From Leptospira gomenensis (GTDB lineage: Bacteria > Spirochaetota > Leptospiria > Leptospirales > Leptospiraceae), in the NCBI RefSeq assembly GCF_004770155.1, contig NZ_RQFA01000014.1:62001-126000 (forward strand): a stretch of 64,000 bases of DNA, given 5' to 3'. The position numbers and the translations under genes were made by a program. How positions within the stretch are numbered: position 1 is the first letter of the stretch; the number at the start of each line of letters is the position of its first letter. Shown one piece after another: positions 12,138-20,706 of this stretch. Below the pieces are notes generated by a model that made no database searches, was not told the origin of the DNA, and saw only the letters and a list, made by a program, of their open reading frames with translations.

Positions 12138-12159
12138 ATAAGTAGAGATTATTTATTTC
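12131..12159. other. AT-rich perfect hairpin across the dinG stop codon
   Basis: GAAATAAATAA (12131-12141) pairs with TTATTTATTTC (12149-12159), loop of 7. The left arm contains the dinG stop codon, and the right arm ends 12 bases before the next ATG. It lacks a GC stem and is more likely an RNA-processing or coupling element than a strong terminator. Confidence 0.4.
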
Positions 12160-12170
12160 CGTGCGGACTT

Positions 12171-13037
12171 ATGAATTCTAAACTGCGACTCCTCGTTTCG
12201 ATGCTAATCTGTTTATTTACGACCCGTTCGTATTTTCCGTTTGAAACCAGGGATTTTACGGATACGATCATCCACTGGAAAAAAGGCGAAATTCAAAAAA
12301 CGCTCGAATTCAAACTACCGAAACTTACCTACTCGGTCCAGGATCCGGATTGGGGAGCGGAAAACACCGCGAGAAATCTAACGGAGGCGCGGAAAAAAGC
12401 GGCCTTATACGCGGAAGAAGAATTGAAAAAATTTCTTTTCCGTAAAATTGATACGCTCAAACTCGATTCCGATTTTACGCTTCGCGAGAAGATCAAAGAA
12501 GATTCGATGTTTCGGGAGATTTTCAATCAGATCTACGAGATCGAACCCGTTCTGACTTCGGTCAGCTTCGTCGAAAATCGTTCCATCGCCAAAGGCACGA
12601 TTCAGTTCAAAGGGAAACGGGGAATTTTAAACTACGTCTTTCTGCCCTACGATACGGAACCGTTTCCCGAATACCCGGCCCCAACGATCGCCGCGGAATT
12701 CACTTCTTTGATCGTGGACGCGAGACATCTGAAGTTGGAAGCGGCTTTGTTTCCCGAAATCCTTTCGGAAGAAGGGAACAGCATATATTCCCCTTTTTTC
12801 ATTCCCAAAGAAAACGCCGTCAAAAACGGGTATGTGACTTATATGAAAACACCGGAAGAGGCTTTCCGTTCTCCGACCGCAGGAACCAAACCGTATTTCG
12901 TGACCGCGTTAGGCGTCACAGGTCATTATCCGGTGAATCCGGTCGTGGCCGCTGAGGACGCGAGAAAACTTCTCGCGTCTCCTAAAACCAAACTTGCATT
13001 AAAGAATTGTAAAGTGATCATTCTAAAGGATAAGTGA
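12171..13037 (+). CDS. Exported protein of unknown function (LPP20/FlgP-like features)
   Basis: A 288-residue protein with a signal peptide (about 1-21). After a charged helical region, residues 175-205 contain [19 protein letters not shown] followed by a Ser/Tyr turn, and the C terminus contains [14 protein letters not shown] 'VDARGL...PALxPxIL' stretch with a terminal 'DARKL' is typical of LPP20/FlgP/FlgT-like envelope proteins in other bacteria; that relation is my inference. No lipobox Cys is evident. It lies 33 bp after dinG and may be co-transcribed. Its 3' end overlaps the convergent next gene by 20 bp. Confidence 0.6.
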   Translation: MNSKLRLLVSMLICLFTTRSYFPFETRDFTDTIIHWKKGEIQKTLEFKLPKLTYSVQDPDWGAENTARNLTEARKKAALYAEEELKKFLFRKIDTLKLDSDFTLREKIKEDSMFREIFNQIYEIEPVLTSVSFVENRSIAKGTIQFKGKRGILNYVFLPYDTEPFPEYPAPTIAAEFTSLIVDARHLKLEAALFPEILSEEGNSIYSPFFIPKENAVKNGYVTYMKTPEEAFRSPTAGTKPYFVTALGVTGHYPVNPVVAAEDARKLLASPKTKLALKNCKVIILKDK

Positions 13038-13893
13038 GATCCGTTTCGGAGACTTTCCGAGATAGGAAGAGACACGATTGTGGAAACTTTTTTTCCATCA
13101 ACTTTCGGATTTTCGTTTTAAACGCGAATAAAGGATCGAACGGTTCTTCGTATTTTTGCCATAATAGAGGAATTTCCTCGGATGAATAAGGATTTCTTCC
13201 GTCGCATTCCAGCTTTGCCCGCATTTCGGAAAGGATAGGTTCGTTTTGGTTCGTTAAGCGATAACGGAAGTAACGACCGCAATCACCCATTCCCCTCCCC
13301 TTTAAAAAAGCGATGAACTCCTTGTGCTCTGGATCGTAAAATCGGATCCAGTTCACGCTTTCGAAAGGCGTTCTTTGAATCGAACCGTCCTTCGCGAGTC
13401 GAAACTCGTATGCCGTAAACGTCAATAATTTCGTAGTCGCCGGGATGAAACGTTCATCGTAAATAAAGTATATTCTATTTTGATTATATGCGCTTCGTTG
13501 GCAAAGCAGTTCTCCGAGAAATATTCCGTTCCCTAAAGAAAAAAATCGGAGCGGTGTTTCATTTAAAAAATCCGCGTATCGGTGCAGATCGACAAAGCCG
13601 TTTTTATCCTTTTCGATCGAGGTGAAATCGCAATCGTTTGGAATTTTTTTTCTTATCGTTTCGACGGCGTCTGCGCAGACCTCGGAAGGAAGTTCGGATT
13701 TTTCGTTTGATCCGGAGGATCGAGCTCCGTATTCACAATCCAAGGGCCAGAGGATGGAATTTCTACGAAACTCCGAAGGTCGAAGACGAACTTCTACCGA
13801 ATCGGAACGGCTATGCAAGAAAAGGACAAGTCCTTCGTAAACACAAAGAAAAATCGAACCTAAGAAAAGATACGTAAAAAAACGGGCATTCAT
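13018..13893 (-). CDS. DUF1176-like exported or membrane-anchored protein
   Basis: A 291-residue protein with one N-terminal hydrophobic segment (about 5-25) that could be a signal anchor. Ten cysteines are spread along the chain. Residues 190-235 ([15 protein letters not shown] and a later LECDGR) resemble the C-terminal part of DUF1176, where a GDCG is followed by a short strand and a second Cys. Function is unknown for the family. It overlaps the 3' end of the convergent gene by 20 bp. Upstream lies a gene-free region with a 60-bp tandem repeat. Confidence 0.6.
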   Translation of the reverse strand: MNARFFTYLFLGSIFLCVYEGLVLFLHSRSDSVEVRLRPSEFRRNSILWPLDCEYGARSSGSNEKSELPSEVCADAVETIRKKIPNDCDFTSIEKDKNGFVDLHRYADFLNETPLRFFSLGNGIFLGELLCQRSAYNQNRIYFIYDERFIPATTKLLTFTAYEFRLAKDGSIQRTPFESVNWIRFYDPEHKEFIAFLKGRGMGDCGRYFRYRLTNQNEPILSEMRAKLECDGRNPYSSEEIPLLWQKYEEPFDPLFAFKTKIRKLMEKKFPQSCLFLSRKVSETDLTYPLE

Positions 13894-14288
13894 CGTTTGA
13901 AAATCTTCCCCGATTCCGCTATTGGTTTCCGCAAGACAAATCCGTCGAGGATAAACGTTGGAATTACTACAACAAATACGAAATCCTCCTTGCCTGTATT
14001 ATATAACCGTGGCTCCCCGCGAAAACTCGGAGCGCATTTATACGAAGTTCGTAGAAACGCCCTCGAGCGACACTGCAACGCAAGATTCACGACGCATTTA
14101 TACGAAGTTCGTAGAAACGCCCTCGAGCGACACTGCAACGCAGATTCACGACGCATTTATACGAAGTTCGTAGAAACGCGTACGAATCCGAGCTTAGACC
14201 TATTTTTCACGAAACAATCGGTGGAACTCAGATTAAATTCGAGATGCTTTTTCCTTGCCATTAGGGCCGAATATGCTCCTTTTTATCG
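13894..14288. other. Gene-free region with a minisatellite
   Basis: About 395 bases between divergent genes. The centre holds a 60-bp tandem repeat (14033-14179, listed separately). Frames that read through the repeat on both strands give obviously duplicated peptides and are not genes. The promoters of both flanking genes should be outside the array. Confidence 0.6.
14033..14179. repeat. 60-bp tandem repeat, 2.5 copies
   Basis: Copies begin at 14033, 14093 and 14152 (spacing 60 and 59). The first two are complete and differ by a one-base deletion; the third stops after 28 bases. Each contains the palindrome TACGAAGTTCGTA (14041, 14101, 14160), then GAAACGC. Copy-number variation between strains is expected for such a locus. 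Confidence 0.93.
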
Positions 14289-15266
14289 ATGAAGTTACGA
14301 TCGATTTTCCTTCCTGCAGTTATTCCCGCATTGTATTCCTTAGGAATTCAATGGATCCTACGGATCGAGTCCTTGAAATCATTAGGAATGACGATGGCTT
14401 ACGGAGGGGTATTCGTGCTTCCGTTCGTGATCGGAATCCTTGCGGTGTACGGGGCGGAAAAGGAAACACGTCGCTCTATCTTCTTTCAAATATTTTTTCC
14501 TTGGATTCCGACGGTTCTCGCGATGTTTTTCGCCCTAGTTGTGAATTTCGAAGGTATGATTTGTCTTATCATGGGACTTCCGATCTACCTCGCCTTATCG
14601 AGCTTAGGTGGAATAGCGATCGGAATTTGGTTTTACGTTTTTCCCGGAGGCAGAATGAATCTGCTCGCAGGGTTCGCACTTCTTTCTCTGCCTCTCGTAT
14701 CCGGTTACTTTGAATCATACTGGGAACTGCCGAACGAAATCCGCTCCGTGGAAACTAAAATTTCGATCGAATCCACTCCCGAAACGATTTGGAAGAATAT
14801 CATTCGTATTCCAGAACTTGAAAAAACGGAAGAAGGATTTTTTTATCGTATGGGATTTCCGAGGCCGCTGGAAGCCACTCTCTCTTACGAAGGTTTAGGC
14901 GGCGTGCGCGAAGCGAGATTCGAAAGAGGGCTGATTTTTTACGAGACAATCACAGAATGGAATCGAAATCGAAAGTTGCGATTCGAGATCAAAGCCGATC
15001 CGAATCTGACTCCGATTACTACGCTCGATCCGCACGTAGTCCCTGGCGGCGCTTTTTTCGACGCTCTGCAGGGTGAATACGAATTAGAACATCATGAAAT
15101 TCTCAATAACAAGAAGAAAACAAAAATCATCCTTCACCTCAGAAGCAAATATCGTTTATCAACGCGTTTTAATTTTTACGCGTCACTTTGGGGGGATTTT
15201 TTGATGAGAGACATCCAGAATTCTATATTAAGGATTTTGAAACGAAGAATCGAAGCCGCACGTTAA
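14289..15266 (+). CDS. Membrane protein with C-terminal SRPBCC (polyketide-cyclase-like) domain
   Basis: A 325-residue protein with four or five hydrophobic helices in the first 145 residues (for example 33-55, 66-90, 93-118, 123-140). Then comes a soluble domain of about 175 residues starting KISIESTPETIWKNI. That start (beta strand, 'tPe-vW-i') is the hallmark of the SRPBCC/START-like fold that binds hydrophobic ligands. The ligand is unknown. The protein would place a lipid- or small-molecule-binding domain at the inner membrane. It is preceded by the minisatellite region and followed by a long gene desert. Confidence 0.7.
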   Translation: MKLRSIFLPAVIPALYSLGIQWILRIESLKSLGMTMAYGGVFVLPFVIGILAVYGAEKETRRSIFFQIFFPWIPTVLAMFFALVVNFEGMICLIMGLPIYLALSSLGGIAIGIWFYVFPGGRMNLLAGFALLSLPLVSGYFESYWELPNEIRSVETKISIESTPETIWKNIIRIPELEKTEEGFFYRMGFPRPLEATLSYEGLGGVREARFERGLIFYETITEWNRNRKLRFEIKADPNLTPITTLDPHVVPGGAFFDALQGEYELEHHEILNNKKKTKIILHLRSKYRLSTRFNFYASLWGDFLMRDIQNSILRILKRRIEAAR

Positions 15267-15289
15267 AAAAAGATACTTCACTTTTTTTA
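15264..15289 (+). terminator. A/T hairpin after the SRPBCC gene
   Basis: AAAAAAAG (15265-15272) pairs with CTTTTTTT (15281-15288), loop of 8, starting at the stop codon. The T-run is good but the stem is almost all A-T, so it is a weak candidate. Confidence 0.4.
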
Positions 15290-16633
15290 CGAATCAGAAC
15301 GAATCGAGAATTTCGAGCGTAAAATTCACCGCAAAAGGAAACCCTACAGAGCCGAAGAAACCTATACTCCACATATAAAATCAAAAAGTGATTTGTGAAA
15401 ACATCGATTACGCACGTAACCGGATCAATAAAAAATACGAGCCGTGTTCGATCGCGCTCCAAGATAACGAGGCCTTTCGACATGGGCCGCATTTTACGTA
15501 GACAATAAAAGAGCTTGTTTGTTTGCGTGATGATTAGAATAATCGAATCGCATGATTTTCGCATGAAGATCGGGAATAAAATTTATCTGCGATGATACCG
15601 AAATAAGTCGGAGAGATTTCGGGATTTCCGAAAAAGAAAACGATCTACAATCCGATCCTTTGGAACAGTCGAATTCCGATGACATACAAACGTTTCTCTA
15701 CACGGCACAATCGGCATCCGGAACGCTTTCGCGGCTCAAACAATACAATGACAAAAATTTATTGTTTGAATCCACAAAACGCAACTTATGATCGAAACAG
15801 TTTTTTTAGGCCTCCAGGCTTTTCGAATTTTCGAAATTCTTTTCCTTAGCTAATATCTGCGATAGAGGACGGACGATCTTTTATGAGAGGGCTCCGGCCA
15901 GGACAGATTAAGGATCGCAGCTCCTTTATCGTTAAGGAATAGAGTATTTTCCGCGAATTCGACGCACGTAAGAACGCAGGAAGTTTTCCTTTTTTAGTTC
16001 TCATTTTTTAGCAAAGCCTAAAAATTGATCCGTATCAGCATGTTCCCTTTTTCGAGACCTTTCAATTTTCATTTTTAATTTCGGAGATACATAAATCTAC
16101 ATATCATTTAAATTATTCATAACATAATAAAATACTAATGTAAATTTAAAAATCGGAAGAATAAAATATCTTACAGGCCGGCCGCCCGCATGCACAAAGA
16201 GAACTATTATTTTGTTTTTCCCGCAGCCTCATCGTAAAGCAGCTTACGAAACAAAAACGAGGCGGTAAAAAATTTCAATTCGTTGATTGGGGAACATCTA
16301 TCTCCGCGATCCTTTTCGTTTTGAAATCGAAAAAAAAGTCCAAATCGATTTTTTATCAGCAAAAAAACGAATCCATACGAACATTGAAAATAAAGCAAAA
16401 AATGGCGACCTGATGGCGCTGGTCAATTTATAAAGAGACGCCTTTGGGGATTAGGTTCGGAATATGATTGCGAGAAGCAGTTTGCAGTTTTGATGTGGCC
16501 GCGCTTGGACGGTAAAACTTTCGTGGGAACTCACACACATCGCACGCTTTCACGATAAATGTTACAACCACACCCGTTCCCGACGGAACAAACTTCCCTC
16601 CAAGAAAAAACGCGAAAACTAGGTCCGATTTTT
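15267..16633. other. 1.4-kb gene desert
   Basis: No convincing gene on either strand. The stretch 16060-16170 is very AT-rich. Short ATG frames on the minus strand (63-113 codons) have unlikely compositions. One plus-strand open frame (15567-15791) looks protein-like but has no ATG start (see the pseudogene entry). A single copy of GTGGGAACTCACAC at 16523-16536 resembles the core of the 24.7-kb repeat array. Old, decayed gene content is the likeliest explanation. Confidence 0.5.
15567..15791 (+). pseudogene. Possible remnant of a decayed gene
   Basis: A 74-codon open frame ending TGA at 15789-15791, bounded upstream by a TGA at 15564 and without an ATG or GTG start. The predicted peptide is polar and balanced (many Asp, Glu, Ser, Gln and Asn; an STKRNL end), unlike the aberrant peptides of the other frames in this desert. 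No family was recognised. It may be the C-terminal fragment of a degraded gene or simply chance. Confidence 0.25.
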
Positions 16634-17425
16634 TTAAGCCTGAGCGGCGATCAGCTCTCCAAAGACTTCCTCGGCTTTTTTGAAATTTTCCGAAAAAAGA
16701 TACGCGAATCCCAAATCGATCAGCTCGGAAACGGAAAGATTTTTTCTCTTCGCCTCCATCTTGGGAATACTTGCGATCTTTTCAGAAAATTCCTTTTTCT
16801 TTTCTTCGAAGGTAGGAAGTTCCTCGTAACCCGGGATTTTTTCGAGAATCGATTTTGCCTCGTCGAATTTTCCGAGGTGCACGAGCGCCAATCCGAGCGC
16901 ACCCATCACATCCCGCTCTTCGGAAAGACGTTTCGCGTTCTCACCGAAAACCTGAATGGCTTCCTTATAATTTCTAAGATGATAGTTGGAAAAAAATTCC
17001 GTCTTACAAAAATAATCGTTCGCAAAACGAGCCTTGTAGATCGCCAGCAAATCCAACACGGTCTTAAAATCTACCGCGTCTTCGCTTACCAAAATAGCGG
17101 TTCTCAAAATGGAATACGCGACAGGGACAGAGGAAGCACGGAAATATTCTCGAAACTTCTTCGCGGATTCGCGAAATTTACCTGCCTCTTTCAAAAGGTA
17201 GGCTTCCACGAGCGGGGTCAGCACCGAAGAACCTTTCAGAAAATAATTGATTCCCCTTTCGGAACCGGATTCGAATTCTGCAATTCCGCTTAAATGATTC
17301 AAGAACACGTGATTCGGATTTTTTTTTGCGATCCCTATCACACCTTCGTAAGAACCCGTCTCGAATAATTCCCAAGCGGTTTCCTCCACGGAAGTTTGGT
17401 TGGATACTGCTAAACTCTGACCCAT
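16634..17425 (-). CDS. TPR-like helical-repeat protein
   Basis: A 263-residue protein without signal peptide or membrane helix, so cytoplasmic. It is nearly all helical with tetratricopeptide-like pairs: one near 14-45 ([14 protein letters not shown]), others near 165-215 ([19 protein letters not shown]) and 230-260 ([21 protein letters not shown]). TPR proteins mediate protein contacts; the partner is unknown. It follows asnS after 56 bp on the same strand and has an AGGAGAGG ribosome-binding site, so the two may be co-transcribed. Confidence 0.75.
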   Translation of the reverse strand: MGQSLAVSNQTSVEETAWELFETGSYEGVIGIAKKNPNHVFLNHLSGIAEFESGSERGINYFLKGSSVLTPLVEAYLLKEAGKFRESAKKFREYFRASSVPVAYSILRTAILVSEDAVDFKTVLDLLAIYKARFANDYFCKTEFFSNYHLRNYKEAIQVFGENAKRLSEERDVMGALGLALVHLGKFDEAKSILEKIPGYEELPTFEEKKKEFSEKIASIPKMEAKRKNLSVSELIDLGFAYLFSENFKKAEEVFGELIAAQA

Positions 17426-17481
17426 AGGATACCTCTCCTTTTTGTATCGGAAAGAGAGCCGATTTTCTTCCGAAAAAAAAA

Positions 17482-18789
17482 TCAGGGATACAATCGTTCC
17501 ATCATCCTAGGAAACGGAATACATTCTCGAACGTGCGCCAATCCGCAGATCCAAGCGATCAGACGCTCCGAACCGAGGCCGAATCCGGAATGGGGCACAG
17601 ATCCGTATTTTCGCAGATCCAAATACCAATCATAGGACTCCACAGGAAGTTTTTCCTCCCGAAGACGTTCCACGATGGTTTCGTAATTTTCCTCCCTTTC
17701 CGACCCTCCGATGATCTCTCCCACACCGTCCGGAGCGATCAAATCCGCATTCAAAACGGTTTTCGGATTTTCCGGGTTCACCTTCATATAAAACGCCTTT
17801 GCTTCTCTCGGATATTTCTGGATAAAAATCGGACCTCCGTATTCCGTCGTCAGCATCTGTTCCCGTTCGGAATTGATATCGTCTCCCCATACGATATCCT
17901 CACCTTTCTTCTGAAGAATTTCGAGTGCTTCGGAATAATCGATCACCGGAAATTTTTTATCGAGATAGGCGAGCAAAGGAGTCGGATCGCGTTCCAGAAC
18001 TTTCAGATCCTGCAATGAACGTTGAACCGTTTCCCGAATCACCGTTTTTACGAAATCTTCCTGAAGTTCCAAATTTTCCTTGTGACCGGAAAACGCCACT
18101 TCCGCTTCCACCATCCAAAACTCGGTAAGATGTCTTCTGGTTTTGCTTTTTTCCGCACGAAACGTGGGCCCGTAACAGAATACCTTCGTGTGTGCAAAGA
18201 TCGCCGTTTCCAAATACAACTGTCCCGTTTGCGCGAGATACGCGTTTCCCAAATCGAAATACGGCGTGGAAAAAAGCGTCCCCGCGCTTTCACCCACGGA
18301 ACCTGTCAAAATAGGAGTATCGATCAGAAGGAAATTTCTTTCATGAAAGTATTTGCGAATGGCGAAGGAGAGATGATCGCGCACGCGTAAAATCGCGAGT
18401 TGTTTCGAAGACCGGAGCCAAAGATGTCTTTGCGAAATTAAAAAGTCGATCCCGTGTTCCTTCGGAGTGATCGGATAATTCTCGGATTCACCCACGACCC
18501 GAATCGATTCCAAAACGAGTTCGAATCCGATCGGAGATTTTTCGTTTCGTACGAGTTTGCCCGTAACCGCGACGGAGGTTTCCTGACGGAGATGTTTTAC
18601 GGTTTGAAAAACTTCTTCGCCTAAAATCTCCTTTTCGGCGAGAACCTGCAGGATCCTTCCCCCGGTGCGAAGCGAGACGAACTGTCTTGCGTTACTTCCT
18701 CGGATTCCGTGAACCCAACCTTGGATCGTTACGTTTTGATCCACGTGTTTCTCTACTTCATGAATGCTGACCACTGGTGTTTCGGACAT
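17482..18789 (-). CDS. asnS: Asparaginyl-tRNA synthetase
   Basis: A 435-residue class II synthetase that charges tRNA-Asn. An OB-fold anticodon-binding domain (about 17-100, starting [13 protein letters not shown]) is followed by the catalytic core. Motif 2 is [21 protein letters not shown] (with the fRaE arginine), and motif 3 is [15 protein letters not shown]. The C-terminal [10 protein letters not shown] ending and length fit AsnRS better than AspRS, which is longer. It lies 81 bp from the divergent folD, with the two promoters between them. GatCAB genes are also present in this window, so they are probably used for tRNA-Gln. Confidence 0.95.
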   Translation of the reverse strand: MSETPVVSIHEVEKHVDQNVTIQGWVHGIRGSNARQFVSLRTGGRILQVLAEKEILGEEVFQTVKHLRQETSVAVTGKLVRNEKSPIGFELVLESIRVVGESENYPITPKEHGIDFLISQRHLWLRSSKQLAILRVRDHLSFAIRKYFHERNFLLIDTPILTGSVGESAGTLFSTPYFDLGNAYLAQTGQLYLETAIFAHTKVFCYGPTFRAEKSKTRRHLTEFWMVEAEVAFSGHKENLELQEDFVKTVIRETVQRSLQDLKVLERDPTPLLAYLDKKFPVIDYSEALEILQKKGEDIVWGDDINSEREQMLTTEYGGPIFIQKYPREAKAFYMKVNPENPKTVLNADLIAPDGVGEIIGGSEREENYETIVERLREEKLPVESYDWYLDLRKYGSVPHSGFGLGSERLIAWICGLAHVRECIPFPRMMERLYP

Positions 18790-18870
18790 GGACCCATTTT
18801 ATCGTTTCGGTCGGATCGGAAAGGATATTTTTTACCTGACAGAGAAGAGCGCCCATAAATCCTGAGAAGT

Positions 18871-19725
18871 ATGAATCCGGTTTTGTTAGATGGAAAAAAA
18901 CTCTCCGAAAAAATCAGAGAAACGATCCGAACGGAAATCGAAGAACGGAAATCGAAGAACCTCCGGATTCCGAAACTCGCAACGATCTTGGTGGGAAACA
19001 ACCCCGCTTCCGAAACCTACGTTTCGATGAAGATCAAAGCCTGTCATTCCGTGGGAATGGGTTCGGAGATGATCCGTCTTCCGGAAGAAACCAGCACCGA
19101 ACAACTTCTCGCAGTCATAGACAAACTCAACGCGGATCCGAACACGGACGGAATTCTATTACAACATCCTTCTCCACCTCAAATCGACGAACGGGCGGCC
19201 TTTGATCGTATCGCGCTTCGTAAGGACGTGGACGGAGTGACGACCCTGTCTTTCGGAAAACTTTCCATGGGAGTGGAAACATACCTTCCTTGTACTCCCT
19301 ACGGAATGGTTCTCCTCTTAAAGGAATACGGAATCGACCCGGCGGGAAAAAATGCGGTCGTAGTCGGGCGTTCTCCGATTTTGGGAAAACCGATGGCGAT
19401 GCTCCTTACGGAAATGAACGCGACCGTCACTCTCTGTCACTCCAAAACACGGAATCTTCCGGAAATCGTTCGCAAAGCGGACATCGTGGTCGGTGCAGTG
19501 GGAAAACCGGAATTCATACAAGCCGATTGGATCGCCCCCGGAGCGGTGCTTCTCGACGCAGGATACAATCCCGGGAACGTGGGCGATATAGAAATTTCCA
19601 AAGCCAAGGATCGGTCCTCCTATTATACGCCGGTTCCCGGAGGCGTCGGTCCGATGACGATCTCCGTACTTCTTTTGCAGACGCTCTATTCGGCAAAAGA
19701 ACACTTTACACCACCGGTACGGTGA
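18871..19725 (+). CDS. folD: Bifunctional methylene-THF dehydrogenase/cyclohydrolase FolD
   Basis: A 284-residue cytosolic enzyme that interconverts 5,10-methylene-THF, 5,10-methenyl-THF and 10-formyl-THF using NADP+. Visible marks are YVSMKIKACHSVG (active-site Tyr and Lys, about 50-62), DGILLQHPSP (about 93-102), the substrate loop KDVDG, the dinucleotide-binding GRSPILGKPMA (about 166-176) and the C-terminal TPVPGGVGPMT. Full length. First gene of a plus-strand cluster with an esterase-like gene and cysS. Confidence 0.97.
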   Translation: MNPVLLDGKKLSEKIRETIRTEIEERKSKNLRIPKLATILVGNNPASETYVSMKIKACHSVGMGSEMIRLPEETSTEQLLAVIDKLNADPNTDGILLQHPSPPQIDERAAFDRIALRKDVDGVTTLSFGKLSMGVETYLPCTPYGMVLLLKEYGIDPAGKNAVVVGRSPILGKPMAMLLTEMNATVTLCHSKTRNLPEIVRKADIVVGAVGKPEFIQADWIAPGAVLLDAGYNPGNVGDIEISKAKDRSSYYTPVPGGVGPMTISVLLLQTLYSAKEHFTPPVR

Positions 19726-19740
19726 AAACGATGTTTCCTG

Positions 19741-20706
19741 ATGGCGATCAGTTTTGACGAATGCTTTCAAACCTATCCGGAACTCAACCTTCCGAACGAC
19801 CTGGATGAATTTTGGTCCGAGGCGATCCGGGATCTAAAAAATTTCCCGATCAAAAAACAATCCAAGGCCCTTCTCAAGGGATCGATTATCAAGGAAACCA
19901 TCTACGACATTTCCTTTCAGTCCTGGCAGAATGCGACCCTGAACGGCACACTGGTCATTCCCCGAAAACGGGGAGATCTCCCGGTCCTGGTTCACTTTCA
20001 CGACTATTGCAAGGAAAGACCCGCAATCATCAAAGGACTCACCGAACTCGGTGTCGCGCAACTCATCATCGATCTCAGAGGACACGGTTCCCAACTCGTT
20101 CGCCCCCAACTCAAAGAAGGAGAAGTGATGGATCCGGACTGGACTCCCGGATATTTTTCCAAGGGTCTCGATGGAAAGGATTCCTTTTATATGAAAGGTT
20201 TGTATCTCGACGTCATCCGAGCGATCGAATTCCTCCGACTGACCGACGGTATCGACGGGGAAAGGATCATACTTTCCGGGAAATCGATGGGGGCATCTCT
20301 TGCTCTTTTCGGAGCGGCGTTCACCAATCGGATCAAAGGTCTCATTCTCGAAACCCCGAACTTCTGTAATATCGACGAAATCCAACTCAAACTCGGGAAA
20401 AGTTGGACCAAGGAAATAGCGGAACAGTTAAACGCTTCAAAAAACAAAAAAACCGCGATGAAAAAAAGTTTAGCATATTATGATAGTATAAACTTCTCCA
20501 AGAAGATCAAGATTCCCGCCCTGGTTTCAGTGGGACTCGACGACAAGGTCTCCCATCCTAAATCCGTGTTCGCGTTGTTCAATCACCTCAACTGCGACAA
20601 ACGAATGCAGGTATATCCAACGGAAGGCAATGAGGCGGGAATCAAAGGCGACAAACAAAACGCGGCTAATTTAGAATTCGTGAGGGAAATCTTTTTTCCT
20701 GAATGA
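19741..20706 (+). CDS. Acetyl xylan esterase/cephalosporin deacetylase-like protein, His of triad replaced
   Basis: A 321-residue alpha/beta-hydrolase of the AXE1 family. The start, 'FWSEAIRDL', is typical of the family, as are the oxyanion-side stretch and the nucleophile elbow GKSMGAS (Ser about 183). The acid region is GLDDKVSHP. In family members the catalytic His sits in a C-terminal YP-x-x-x-H-E motif. Here the motif reads YPTEGNE, with AAT (Asn) in place of His. The protein may therefore lack normal esterase activity, or use another His. No signal peptide. Starts 15 bp after folD and overlaps cysS by 4 bp, so it is in that operon. Confidence 0.8.
   Translation: MAISFDECFQTYPELNLPNDLDEFWSEAIRDLKNFPIKKQSKALLKGSIIKETIYDISFQSWQNATLNGTLVIPRKRGDLPVLVHFHDYCKERPAIIKGLTELGVAQLIIDLRGHGSQLVRPQLKEGEVMDPDWTPGYFSKGLDGKDSFYMKGLYLDVIRAIEFLRLTDGIDGERIILSGKSMGASLALFGAAFTNRIKGLILETPNFCNIDEIQLKLGKSWTKEIAEQLNASKNKKTAMKKSLAYYDSINFSKKIKIPALVSVGLDDKVSHPKSVFALFNHLNCDKRMQVYPTEGNEAGIKGDKQNAANLEFVREIFFPE

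Noticed and set aside
14041..14053. Resemblance of TATACGAAGTT in the 60-bp repeat to an arm of loxP
   Set aside because: Only one arm and about 11 bases match; no second inverted arm with an 8-bp spacer as in P1, and no recombinase gene is near. Treated as coincidence.
13890..14156. Minus-strand frame of 88 codons through the 60-bp repeat
   Set aside because: Its peptide is a tandem duplicate (RAFLRTSYKC twice) created by the repeat; a plus-strand frame does the same. No RBS and no sensible composition.
14033..14179. Possible CRISPR array at the 60-bp repeat
   Set aside because: The whole 60-bp unit is repeated, so there are no unique spacers, and no cas genes lie nearby. The 24.7-kb and 40.7-kb arrays fail in the same way.
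16207..16398. 63-codon minus frame in the gene desert
   Set aside because: No RBS, very high Phe/Leu/Lys content and not protein-like.
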